Shown: piece after piece, positions 15,370 to 23,601 of the stretch
How the letters are laid out: every line of letters begins with the position of its first letter
Position numbering within the stretch: position 1 is the first letter of the stretch
Source: Streptomyces sp. NBC_00513
Lineage (GTDB): Bacteria > Actinomycetota > Actinomycetes > Streptomycetales > Streptomycetaceae
Assembly: GCF_041431415.1 (NCBI RefSeq)
Contig: NZ_CP107845.1
Location: 3,534,001-3,598,000 of the forward strand
Direction of reading: 5' to 3'
Length of the DNA: 64,000 nucleotides
Translations under genes and position numbers: made by a program
Notes under the pieces: generated by a model
What the model saw: only the letters and a program-made list of their open reading frames with translations
The model's database searches: none
What the model was told of the DNA's origin: nothing

Positions 15370-18099
15370 TCAGCCGACGCGGGTCAGCTTGCTGCCCAGG
15401 CTCGGGCTGACCAGGTCCTGCTTCAGGGCCACGGGCACCTTCACCTGACTGGCACCCTCGCCGATGGTCAGGACACCGATCTCCGTACCGGCCTTGGCGG
15501 TCTGCGGCAGCGGGCCGCCGCCCTCACCCAGCTTGACGTTGACCTTGAGCGACGGCCAGCCGACCGCCTCGACGTCGGCGGTGGCCACGACCGGGGTCCT
15601 GCCGCCGAGCCCGTCGTCGACGTACCCGACGACCTGGCCCTTCTTGACGACGTTCGCGCCGGTCAGCGTCTTCTGCGTGGCCAGCATGACGTCCTTGCTG
15701 GCCGCGATGGCGGTATCGAGGATGGGCACGCCGTGCTGACCGAGGACCGCGCCGACGATCAGCTGGTTCGTCTTGCCGACCTGCTTCTGGGCGGCGAAGA
15801 GCAGGTTGCCGCCCGCCTTGGTGGTGGAGCCGGTCTTGATCCCGAGCGAGTCGTTGTAGGGGATCAGGTCGTTGTAGTTGCGCCACGTCTTGCCGGACGG
15901 GTCGGTCCACCTCGGCAGCTTGGTGATCGCGATCAACTCGGGCATCTCGACGACCTTGAGACCCAGCTTGACCTGGTCCTCGGCGGTGCTGACCGTGGTC
16001 GCGTCCAGACCCGAGGGGTCCGTGTACGTCGTGTTGGTCATGCCGAGTTCCTTGGCGGTGTCGTTCATCTTCTTGACGAACGCCTCCTGGTCACCGCCGG
16101 AGTCCCAGCGCGCGAGCAGCCGAGCGATGTTGTTGGCGGAGGGGATCATGATCGCGGCGAGGGCGTCGTACTCCGAGATCTGGCCACCCTCCTTGAGGGT
16201 GTTGACGGTGGACTCCCCCTCGGAGTCCTTCCTGCCGTCGTCCACGGCCGTCTTGTCGACCGGGATCATCTCGCCCTTCTCACCCTTCTTCATCGGGTGG
16301 TCCTTGAGGATCACGTACGCCGTCATGGTCTTGGCGACGCTGCCGATGGCGATGGGCTTCTGCTCCCCGAAGGTGCCCACGGTGCCGAGGCCGGCGGCGG
16401 CCATGTAGCCCTGGCCCTCCTTCGGCCACGGCAGGACCGGGGCGGATCCGTCGAAGGTGAACGCGCTCTGCGCCGTCATCTTGAGCTGCGGCTCGGGCAG
16501 CGGGCGCACCAGCTGCACCACGGCGAGGATGATCACTAGCAGTGCGACGAGCGGGGCGTAGATCTTGAACCGCCGCGCGAAGGTGCGCAGGGGGCTCGGC
16601 GGCGGGGGCGGGTTGTTCGTGAGGTCCGCCAGCATGTCGAGCGGCGGCTTGGGCGGCAGCGGCTGCTGCGTGGTCCGCTCGCTGTCCTGCCTGGGCCCGG
16701 CGGGCGCGGGCGCCCGCTTCGGGGCGGACCCCGGGGCGGTGGGAGCCGGCTTCGGCGCGGTGGGCGCGGCGGGCCGGGCGCTGTCGCCGCGCAACGGCAC
16801 GAAGGTACTGGCGCGCTCACCGCCGGCGCTCGGCGGTGCGGGCCGGTCGGCCTGCGCGGGCTTGGTGGTCGAGGGGGTGGCGGGGGCGGTACCGGGCTTC
16901 ACGGCCCGGAACACGGCCGTACGCTCACTGTCCTCGGCCGACTTCCCCGCCGAACCGGAACCGGAACCAGACGCGGGACCTGAGCCCGGAACAGAACCGG
17001 AACCGGAAGCCGGGCCGGAACCGGCAGCCGGCTTCGGCGCCTCGGCGGCACCGGGACGCACCGCACGGAACACGGCCGTGCGCTCGCCGTCCTCGGTCGG
17101 CTTCGCGGGCGCGGGCCGGTCGGCCTGCGCGGACTTGGCCGCGGAGGGGGTGGCGGGGGCGGTACCGGGCTTCACGGCCCGGAACACGGCCGTACGCTCA
17201 CTGTCCTCGGCCGACTTCCCCGCCGAACCGGAACCAGATCCAGAACCAGAACCGGAACCGGAACGCGGGTCAACGGCCGCACCCCGCCCCGCGGCAGAAG
17301 CGGAATCCGAACCGGAACCCGGCTTCGACTCCGACTCGGGCTTCGACTCGGGCTTCGACTCGGGCTGCGACTCGGCCCTCGACCCCGACGTGGGCTCAGG
17401 CTTCGGCTGTGTCTTCGGCGCCTCGCGGGCATCGTTCCTGAACGCCCGGAACACGGCGGTGCGCTCGCTGTCGGCGGGCCCCTCCGCTTCGGTCGATTTC
17501 TCGGCGGATGCGTCCGGAGCGGGCTTCACGACCCCGAACGCGGTCGTCCGCTGTTCCGCGGCGGCGGGCCTGTCGGCGGCCACCGGACCCCGCGCGGACC
17601 CGCCGGAACCCGAGGTGGAACCGGACTCTGAACCGGACTCCGAACCGGACTCCGAACCGGTCTCGGACTCGGAATCCGCTGCGGCATCGACGGAACCGGC
17701 CGTGGTGGTCGAGTCCACCCGACCGGATGACGCCTTCGGCTCGGGAGCAGCCTCGACCGGCTCGGCCTCCGCCTCCGGCTCGGCCTCGGCCGCAGCCGCG
17801 GCACCGGCACCGGCACCGGGGCGCGTGTCCCCGTCGCCGTCGCCCTCGCCGTCACCCTCGTCCGTGCCGCCGGAGCCCGCGTCGCCGCCGGCCTCGCCCT
17901 CCGCCGTACGCTCCGCGTCCGCCGACTTGGACGCGACCCAGGCCGCGACGGCCACCTTCAGAGGGTCCCGGTCGCCGGACTCGGGCTCGCGCGGTCGCAG
18001 GACCGAGAGCCTCGGGTCCCGTTCCGCGGAGGACGCGGCGGTGTCCGCCGCCCCCGACGCACCTTCATCTACCGACTTGTCGGGGGACTCGCCCGCCAC
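15370..18099 (-). CDS. D-alanyl-D-alanine carboxypeptidase (S11) with long cytoplasmic repeat region
   Basis: A 909-aa membrane-anchored penicillin-binding protein that trims the terminal D-Ala of peptidoglycan stem peptides outside the membrane. The catalytic domain lies at about 545-909, with SVAK (Ser near 585), the SANN triad and KTGST (near 756). One membrane helix (APLVALLVIILAVVQLV) sits at about 513-530. Everything before it is a disordered Gly/Ser/Pro/Glu-rich region of about 510 residues, far longer than usual for the family. It contains repeated ERTAVFRAVKPG-like motifs and a 92-bp exact DNA duplication. The start is GTG at 18099 with GAGGAGG eight bases upstream; the frame opens earlier without a start signal. 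It is divergent from the GOLPH3-like gene, with a 186-bp promoter region between. Confidence 0.92.
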   Translation of the reverse strand: MAGESPDKSVDEGASGAADTAASSAERDPRLSVLRPREPESGDRDPLKVAVAAWVASKSADAERTAEGEAGGDAGSGGTDEGDGEGDGDGDTRPGAGAGAAAAAEAEPEAEAEPVEAAPEPKASSGRVDSTTTAGSVDAAADSESETGSESGSESGSESGSTSGSGGSARGPVAADRPAAAEQRTTAFGVVKPAPDASAEKSTEAEGPADSERTAVFRAFRNDAREAPKTQPKPEPTSGSRAESQPESKPESKPESESKPGSGSDSASAAGRGAAVDPRSGSGSGSGSGSGSAGKSAEDSERTAVFRAVKPGTAPATPSAAKSAQADRPAPAKPTEDGERTAVFRAVRPGAAEAPKPAAGSGPASGSGSVPGSGPASGSGSGSAGKSAEDSERTAVFRAVKPGTAPATPSTTKPAQADRPAPPSAGGERASTFVPLRGDSARPAAPTAPKPAPTAPGSAPKRAPAPAGPRQDSERTTQQPLPPKPPLDMLADLTNNPPPPPSPLRTFARRFKIYAPLVALLVIILAVVQLVRPLPEPQLKMTAQSAFTFDGSAPVLPWPKEGQGYMAAAGLGTVGTFGEQKPIAIGSVAKTMTAYVILKDHPMKKGEKGEMIPVDKTAVDDGRKDSEGESTVNTLKEGGQISEYDALAAIMIPSANNIARLLARWDSGGDQEAFVKKMNDTAKELGMTNTTYTDPSGLDATTVSTAEDQVKLGLKVVEMPELIAITKLPRWTDPSGKTWRNYNDLIPYNDSLGIKTGSTTKAGGNLLFAAQKQVGKTNQLIVGAVLGQHGVPILDTAIAASKDVMLATQKTLTGANVVKKGQVVGYVDDGLGGRTPVVATADVEAVGWPSLKVNVKLGEGGGPLPQTAKAGTEIGVLTIGEGASQVKVPVALKQDLVSPSLGSKLTRVG
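16871..17235 (-). repeat. 92-bp exact duplication inside the carboxypeptidase gene
   Basis: Bases 16871-16962 recur exactly at 17144-17235. Each copy encodes one DSERTAVFRAVKPG unit with its Ala/Pro/Thr flank. Two more diverged units lie nearby (around 17050-17090 and 17440-17465). The identity at DNA level points to recent duplication or gene conversion. Confidence 0.88.
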
Positions 18100-18285
18100 C
18101 AGTTCCTCCTCGATCGACGTTCGGCCGCTGTCCGAACCGTCTAACAGTGTCCCGTCTCGGGGGCATCGCCCACCCGCTAGACGAGAACGACATAGATGCA
18201 GGTTCCCCCATAAACCGACCAGGCGCTCTCGACAGATGAATGTGAGAGGCGTCACCCTGTCACTCATCCACGCGGGGAGGCATGG

Positions 18286-19044
18286 ATGGGCAGGAGCCGC
18301 AGAACAATTCCGGAGGAGCTTCTGTTGCTCGCCTTGGACCCGACCACGGGAACCACGGCGCAGCCGCAGTCGCTCGACCTCGGCCTGGCCGGGGCACAGC
18401 TAGTGGAGCTGGCTCTGGCAGGACGGATAGCCCCTGACGGGGATCGTATCGCCGTGGTGATGCCACGGCCGACAGGAGATCCGACTCTGGACTCCGCACT
18501 GGAACTGCTGCGCAGGCGCGGCAGCCCGGTTCGGGCCGTCCACTGGATCGGCGGACCCCGACTGGGGCTCCGTCAGATTTACCTCGCTCATCTGGAGCGT
18601 TGCGGCATGGTTCATGCCGTCGCGGGACAGATGTGCGGGGTGTTGCCGACGACTCGCTACCAGGCGACCGACACGGCGATCAGCCGGGAGATCCGTGCCC
18701 GGCTCGACAGTGCGATCCGCACCGGTGTACCGCCGGACCCGCGGACCGCGGCGCTCGCCGCACTGGCCCACGCGGTCGGACTCGGCAAGCACCTGTACCC
18801 CGGCAACGAGGGGCGGTCGTCCAGGTCCCGGTTGCGGGACCTGATCCGGCACGACCCCATGGGCGGTCTGGTGGCGCACGCCGTCATGGACGTCCAGAAC
18901 GGGGTGGCGGCACAGCCACGTCGTGACCGCGCACCTGCGCCGGCATCCGCCGCGCGGGCTTCGGCCACCTCCGCGACCGGTGCGGGCGGTGTCCCGATGC
19001 AGCCGCGTCGGACAGGTGCGATGGCCCGTGCGGCCGCGCACTGA
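18286..19044 (+). CDS. GOLPH3/VPS74 (GPP34) family protein
   Basis: A 252-aa protein. It opens with TIPEELLLLALDPTTG and LDLGLAGAQLVELALAGRI, the N-terminal signature of the GPP34 fold. In eukaryotic Golgi this fold binds phosphoinositide and glycosyltransferases. Its bacterial role is unknown. The C-terminal half is helical (RTAALAALAHAVGLGKHLYP) and ends in a basic, low-complexity tail (from about 205). The ATG at 18286 has GGGGAGG seven bases upstream; an overlapping ATG at 18282 is out of frame. It is divergent from the carboxypeptidase gene and followed by a strong terminator, then by the XRE/DUF397 pair, a neighbourhood common in Streptomyces. Confidence 0.85.
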   Translation: MGRSRRTIPEELLLLALDPTTGTTAQPQSLDLGLAGAQLVELALAGRIAPDGDRIAVVMPRPTGDPTLDSALELLRRRGSPVRAVHWIGGPRLGLRQIYLAHLERCGMVHAVAGQMCGVLPTTRYQATDTAISREIRARLDSAIRTGVPPDPRTAALAALAHAVGLGKHLYPGNEGRSSRSRLRDLIRHDPMGGLVAHAVMDVQNGVAAQPRRDRAPAPASAARASATSATGAGGVPMQPRRTGAMARAAAH

Positions 19045-19061
19045 CCGCCGGGTGACAAGCA

Positions 19062-19140
19062 GGACCCGCAGGAACGGCAGGACCGGCAGAACCCGCACGA
19101 CCAGCACCACCGGCACCACCCGTGGGACCCGCGACACCCC
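19062..19140. repeat. Tandem-repeat tract after the GPP34 gene
   Basis: Degenerate 9-12-bp units of the CAGGACCGG / CAGCACCACCGG type begin about 18 bases after the stop codon. No gene is supported here. Confidence 0.7.
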
Positions 19141-19232
19141 TTGATCCATCCGCGGCCCACACGCGCACCGCTCGACCGAACGCCATCGCCGGAACCGGCC
19201 GTCCCCCAAAGACCCGGTTCGGGAACCGCCAG

Positions 19233-19290
19233 CGCGCGGGGTGGCGGGGCCGGCCCACCCGGTCCCGCCACCCCGCGCGTCTGTCTTTTC
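19233..19290 (+). terminator. Strong intrinsic terminator
   Basis: A 16-bp perfect stem (19233-19248 with 19264-19279) is followed by TCTGTCTTTT. It ends the GPP34 transcript. Confidence 0.88.
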
Positions 19291-19299
19291 CGCACGTCC

Positions 19300-19352
19300 G
19301 GCATTCCCGCGCGGCTGTCTTTCCCACGCGGCTGCCTTTCCCACCCGTTCCC
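19300..19352. repeat. 17-bp tandem repeat, about three units
   Basis: Units of the type CGCGGCTGTCTTTCCCA follow one another between the terminator and the XRE gene. They may lie within its 5' leader region. Confidence 0.55.
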
Positions 19353-19454
19353 CAGCGCCACCACGCCCTTCGGTGGCAGTCTGCTGAACATCAGGCACGC
19401 AGAGAGACAGAAACAGAGCCAGAACGAGAAGAAGAAGGCGGAGGTGCCGTTTCC

Positions 19455-20333
19455 GTGGCGTCCAATGTCAATCCCACCGTCCGACGCCGCCGACTGGGCA
19501 TGGAGTTGCGCAAGTTGCGCGAGGACAAGGGCATGACGGCCGAGCAGGTGGCCGAGCGCCTCCTCGTCTCCCAGTCGAAGATCAGCCGACTGGAGAACGG
19601 TCGGCGCTCGATCAGTCAGCGCGATGTCCGCGACCTGTGCGACGTGTACGAGGTCGAGGACCGCCGACTCGTCGACTCCCTGATGCAGATGGCCAAGGAC
19701 TCGCGCCAGCAGGGCTGGTGGCACGCCTTCGGCGACATCCCGTACAGCGTCTACATCGGCCTGGAGACGGACGCCGCCAGCCTGCGCACGTACGAGCCCC
19801 AGATGGTCCCGGGACTGCTCCAGACCCCGGACTACGCCCAGGCCCTGATCCGCGGCGCGTTGCCCGAGACCGCGCCGCAGGACGTGGAGAAGCGCGTCCA
19901 GGTCCGGATGCACCGCCAGAAGCGGCTGTCCGAGACGGACAACAACAATCCGGACGTCGGTCCGCTCCGCCTGTGGGCGGTCATCGACGAGGCGGCGCTG
20001 CGCCGGCACGTGGGCGACGCGCAGTTGATGATCCGACAGCTGGAGTACTTGATAGAGCGTTCGGAGGAGCCGTACATCACCGTGCAGGTGATGCCGTTCT
20101 CGATGGGGGCGCACCCCGGCGTGAACGGCCAGTACGCGATTCTGGAATTTCCCGACGCCTCGGACTCGACGGTCGTCTACATCGAGGGTGTCACGAGCGA
20201 CTTGTACTTGGAGAAGGCCAACGACGTTCAGAAGTACAGCGTGATGTACGAGCACCTTCGCGCCCAGGCTCTCAACGTCGACCAGACCCGGCAGTTCATC
20301 TCGGAGATCATCAAGCACTACGCCGGCAAGTAG
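19455..20333 (+). CDS. XRE-family regulator with DUF5753 domain
   Basis: A 292-aa DNA-binding protein. The N-terminal XRE helix-turn-helix (about 12-70) is seen in MTAEQVAERLLVSQSKISRL followed by ENGRRSISQRDVRDLC. The rest is the DUF5753 ligand/partner domain, with YEPQMVPGLLQTPDYAQALI and VQVMPFSMGAHPG, the usual markers. The GTG at 19455 has GGCGGAGG ten bases upstream. Such proteins pair with a small DUF397 protein, which is the next gene here (207 bases on). Relatives of these pairs (WhiJ-like) influence sporulation and antibiotic production. The frame stays open far upstream, but only the part from 19455 shows conserved sequence. Confidence 0.92.
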   Translation: MASNVNPTVRRRRLGMELRKLREDKGMTAEQVAERLLVSQSKISRLENGRRSISQRDVRDLCDVYEVEDRRLVDSLMQMAKDSRQQGWWHAFGDIPYSVYIGLETDAASLRTYEPQMVPGLLQTPDYAQALIRGALPETAPQDVEKRVQVRMHRQKRLSETDNNNPDVGPLRLWAVIDEAALRRHVGDAQLMIRQLEYLIERSEEPYITVQVMPFSMGAHPGVNGQYAILEFPDASDSTVVYIEGVTSDLYLEKANDVQKYSVMYEHLRAQALNVDQTRQFISEIIKHYAGK

Positions 20334-20540
20334 CGACAAATGGGGAGGAATCGGTCCCGGTGACAAGGGAGGCCGTACGGTACACCGTCGCTCCCCGGCC
20401 ACATAAGACCTGACCTGAATATGCCACTCGGTCGAGTGAACGGCCCCTTCAGCCGTCGGAAGGTGCGGGTAGCGTCGATCACGTCGGCCGGGGAAGTGGC
20501 CGACACGCCATCGGAACTACTCGCCGAACCGGAGAAAAAC

Positions 20541-20753
20541 ATGGCTATTCGTCAGGGTGCCACGGACAACTGGACCAAGTCCTCTTACTCCGGAGGAAAC
20601 GGCGCCTGCGTCGAGGTCAAGTCCCCCGTGATGGAATCCATCGCCGTGCGCGACTCGAAGGTGCAGGACGGACCGTCGCTCACCTTCGCGCCGGGTTCCT
20701 GGAACTCCTTCGTCTCGGACGTCGTCGAGGGTCGGCCGGGGCGCCTCGTCTGA
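20541..20753 (+). CDS. DUF397 small protein, partner of the XRE regulator
   Basis: A 70-aa protein with all DUF397 hallmarks: NWTKSSYSGGNGACVEV near the start, IAVRDSK in the middle, and FAPGSWNSFV near the end. The ATG at 20541 follows GGAGAAAAAC. It most likely antagonises or modulates the DUF5753 regulator upstream, as in other such pairs. It has its own start region, because 207 bases separate it from the regulator gene. Confidence 0.92.
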   Translation: MAIRQGATDNWTKSSYSGGNGACVEVKSPVMESIAVRDSKVQDGPSLTFAPGSWNSFVSDVVEGRPGRLV

Positions 20754-20794
20754 ACGTCGAGGCGACCTTCCCGACGATCCCTACCGCCGCGTCG

Positions 20795-20887
20795 CCGGCA
20801 CCACCCGCGTCGCCGGCACCACAGGCACCACCAGATTCACCCGCACCACCAGATTCACCAGCACCACCAGCACCACCCGCACCACCC
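20795..20887. repeat. Tandem repeats of GCACCACC type
   Basis: Units combining GCACCACC with AGATTCACC or GTCGCCG fill the 3' flank of the DUF397 gene, directly before the terminator. No gene. Confidence 0.8.
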
Positions 20888-20890
20888 ATC

Positions 20891-20933
20891 GGAGCCCTCT
20901 CGACCGACCCGCCGTCTTGGCCGAGGGGGCTCC
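20891..20933 (+). terminator. Hairpin between convergent genes
   Basis: GGAGCCCTCTCG pairs with CGAGGGGGCTCC (one wobble) across a 19-base loop, between the DUF397 gene (plus) and the 20953 gene (minus). It can serve both. Confidence 0.65.
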
Positions 20934-20952
20934 GTCGTGTCCGCGCCCCGGG

Positions 20953-21810
20953 TCAGCGCAGCTGATCCACGTACCGGTCGGTGCCCGGCACCGTGGGGAT
21001 GAACGGCGCGACCAACTCCACCCGCCCCAGTCCCGTCTCCGCGACCTCGGTCTCCCAGCCCCGGAACCGGTCCCAGCAGGTCCGCGGGTCGGCCTCCAGG
21101 AACCACAGCAGTGTCAGCCGGGTGTCGACCCCCTCGACCTGCTTGACGTACGTCATCCGGTCGCCGGGCAGCGGTGTAGGCCGGAAGACCGTCACCATCG
21201 CTGCGGGCCCTCCCGCCAGCCGCTTCGGCAGGGCCCGCGAGCGCAGCCACTCCAACAGTTCGGCCCGCTGTTCGGGCCCGTCGGCGTCGACGACCTGGAG
21301 GACCAGGCCGGCGTACGGGTGGTCGAGGGCGTGGAAGTCCCGGGGCCCGGCGGCGCCGTCCCGGTAGACCGTGGCCGCATGGTTCTGGAAGGCGGTGAAG
21401 ACGTGGGTGCGGTCCTGGTAGACCCGCCCGTCGCGGTTGAGGCGCTTGTTGATGCCGACGGTCCACTTCATGTGCTCGTCGTAGCGGCCCCGGGTGACCC
21501 AGTACGTGGAGAGGTAGCAGCCGGCGCCGACCGGCTGCGCCACCGCCGACTTCTCGGGGTAGCGCAGCTCCTGGAGGTCCCGCGTGGCCACCCAGCGGCG
21601 TCCGGCGTACATCCAGGGCATGGCCATGGCGCCCGCGTAGTAGTGGTCGTCCTCGTACCAACGGTTGTACGCGTACTCGTGTCCGGGGTGCGGCTCCACC
21701 ATGGTGATCAGCGCGTGGCCGGGGCGGACTCCGTAGGGGCCGACGGCGGCGAGCGCGGCGTAGTCGTCGGGGCGGGTGTCCGGTGCGTGCTCCTGCTCTT
21801 CTGCGGTCAT
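20953..21810 (-). CDS. Conserved hypothetical protein, probable two-half alpha/beta barrel
   Basis: A 285-aa soluble protein. The segment YNRWYEDDHYYAGAMAMPWM followed by YAGRRW resembles one half of an EthD-like dimeric alpha/beta (ferredoxin-like) barrel: N-x-W-Y-x-x-x-H, then a substrate-facing strand. A second such half may lie at about 150-275 (FHALDHPYAGLVLQVVDADG). No catalytic set can be named. It stands alone between a terminator and the secreted peptidase gene (141 bases away, same strand). The function is unknown. Confidence 0.65.
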   Translation of the reverse strand: MTAEEQEHAPDTRPDDYAALAAVGPYGVRPGHALITMVEPHPGHEYAYNRWYEDDHYYAGAMAMPWMYAGRRWVATRDLQELRYPEKSAVAQPVGAGCYLSTYWVTRGRYDEHMKWTVGINKRLNRDGRVYQDRTHVFTAFQNHAATVYRDGAAGPRDFHALDHPYAGLVLQVVDADGPEQRAELLEWLRSRALPKRLAGGPAAMVTVFRPTPLPGDRMTYVKQVEGVDTRLTLLWFLEADPRTCWDRFRGWETEVAETGLGRVELVAPFIPTVPGTDRYVDQLR

Positions 21811-21950
21811 GACACCGGTGTATCTGATGCTGCGTCAGTTGTGGAGGGGTCGGGCACCCCCGCCGCCGAACCAGGGTGGGAGACCGTGGCGTCGGCAGGT
21901 CCGCTTTCCCGGGCTCCCGCCCCGCCGGCGCTCACTGCCCGGCGGGGCGC

Positions 21951-23483
21951 TCACTGCCCGGCGGGGCAGGACCGCGTCCCGGCGGGAAGCCGGCCGTCGA
22001 CCAGGAAGTGGTTCGCGTAGTCGCGTACGCACGGGGATTCCGCGTACCCGGTGTGCCCGTCGCCCTTGAAGTCGAGGATCACCGCCGAGCCCAGCCGTCG
22101 GGCCGTCTCCTCGGTCCACTCGTACGGGGTCGCCGGGTCGCCGCGCGTGCCGACGAGCAGCATGCGCGGGGCTCCGGGGTCGTCGATCTTCCGGATGAAG
22201 TCCGTGCCGGGCGGGCGGCCGTAGCAGGACAGGACGGTCAGCAGCTGGTTCGGCCCGAAGATCCGCGATGCCGCGAGGAACGCGTCCCGCAGGCCCTCGA
22301 CCTCCTTGCGGACCGCTGCCGAGGTGGCCGTGTCGTCGCCCCGGTCCGGGTCGTCGGCGCAGTTCACGGCGGTCTGCGCGGCCGACCCGTTGTCGGCGGG
22401 CACCTTCACCCGGCCCTCGTTCTGGTCCTGGTCCTGGTCCTCGTCCTGGTCCTGCGGGGGCGGCTCCATAGGGCCGCCCAATTGGAGCAGGCCGATCGGG
22501 TCACCGCGCTCGACCTCCTTGAGGCCGTCCGCGAGCGCGGGCCACAGCTTGCGCGAGTACAGGGCGGTGCCGACGGACGCGACCACGTCCTGCCCGGTGA
22601 AGTGCGAACCGTCCTGTCCGACCAGCGGTTCCTCGTCGAGCCGGGCCACGAGCGCGTCGACCTTCCGCTTGGCGGTACGGGTGTTCGTGCCGTACACGCA
22701 GTCGCTCTGGCGGGTGCACCAGCCGAGGAAGTGGTCGAGGGCGCGCTGCTGCCCGCGCGCCGACATCAGGGCCTGCTCGGCGAGCGGCTCGGTGAGGGTG
22801 TCGACCCCGTCGAGGACCATGCGGCCGGTCGTGCGGGGGAACTGCGCGGCGTACACGGCGCCGAGCCGGGTGCCGTAGGAGAAACCGAGGTAGTCGAGTT
22901 TCTCCGCGCCGAGGGCCCGGCGGATGACGTCCATGTCGCGGGAGACGTTCACGGTGCCGATGTACGGGAGCACCGGGCCGGAGTGCAGTGCGCACCGCCG
23001 GGCCACGGCCCGCAGGGCGGCGAGCCGTCCGGCGGCGTCGTGCGGGGCGAGGGCGGGGTCGGTCTCCTGTGAGCCGCCGCAGGAGACGGGCTCGCTGTGC
23101 CCGATGCCTCGGGGGTCGAAGGTTACGAGGTCGCGGTGCTTGCCGAGGTCGGCGAAGAGGGTGGGGTCGGCGGCGAGGGAGGCGATGCCGGGGCCGCCGG
23201 GGCCGCCGAAGTTCAGCAGGACCGGCCCGCGGGACGCGCCCTGCGTCGCGGGTATCCGGGCCACCGCCAGGGTGACCGTGCCCTTCGCCGGGGCGGCGTG
23301 GTCCAGCGGCACGTCCAGCGTCCCGCACCGCATGCCGTCGGGTATCGGCCGTTCGGGGCAGTCGCCCCAGCGGATGCGGGGCGGCGCGGGTCCGTCGGTC
23401 GCCGGCGGGGTCGCCCCCAACGACACCAGCACGAGCCCGCAGGCCGCGACGGCGGCACGGAACCAACCACGGGTACGGCGCAC
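21951..23483 (-). CDS. Secreted tripeptidyl/prolyl aminopeptidase-like alpha/beta hydrolase (S33)
   Basis: A 510-aa exported hydrolase of the SlpD/SlpE-Tap type, which removes N-terminal peptides from secreted proteins or nutrients. The GTG at 23483 has GAGGAGG four bases upstream and gives a good signal peptide (VRRTRGWFRAAVAACGLVLV). The frame opens 13 codons earlier without one. The mature part holds FGGPGGPG (oxyanion loop), the nucleophile elbow GFSYGTRLG (Ser), the acidic residue in TRGDPATPYEW and the histidine in KGDGHTGYAE. Paired cysteines fit an extracellular enzyme. A short Gln/Asp repeat (QDQDEDQDQDQ) interrupts a loop around residue 350. Confidence 0.9.
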   Translation of the reverse strand: MRRTRGWFRAAVAACGLVLVSLGATPPATDGPAPPRIRWGDCPERPIPDGMRCGTLDVPLDHAAPAKGTVTLAVARIPATQGASRGPVLLNFGGPGGPGIASLAADPTLFADLGKHRDLVTFDPRGIGHSEPVSCGGSQETDPALAPHDAAGRLAALRAVARRCALHSGPVLPYIGTVNVSRDMDVIRRALGAEKLDYLGFSYGTRLGAVYAAQFPRTTGRMVLDGVDTLTEPLAEQALMSARGQQRALDHFLGWCTRQSDCVYGTNTRTAKRKVDALVARLDEEPLVGQDGSHFTGQDVVASVGTALYSRKLWPALADGLKEVERGDPIGLLQLGGPMEPPPQDQDEDQDQDQNEGRVKVPADNGSAAQTAVNCADDPDRGDDTATSAAVRKEVEGLRDAFLAASRIFGPNQLLTVLSCYGRPPGTDFIRKIDDPGAPRMLLVGTRGDPATPYEWTEETARRLGSAVILDFKGDGHTGYAESPCVRDYANHFLVDGRLPAGTRSCPAGQ

Positions 23484-23601
23484 GAGCCCTCCTCGGGCAA
23501 CCCCCCTACCCTGCCGGCCCACCCTAACCGCGCCCCGCCGACTCGGCCCGTCGACGGCTCGGGCCCGGCGGGGGCCCCCGGGGTTCCGGCACCGGCCCCG
23601 C

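Noticed and set aside
18657..20402. A 581-codon minus-strand frame opposite the XRE regulator
   Set aside because: The plus strand carries a textbook HTH/DUF5753 protein with a ribosome site. The minus frame has none of these.
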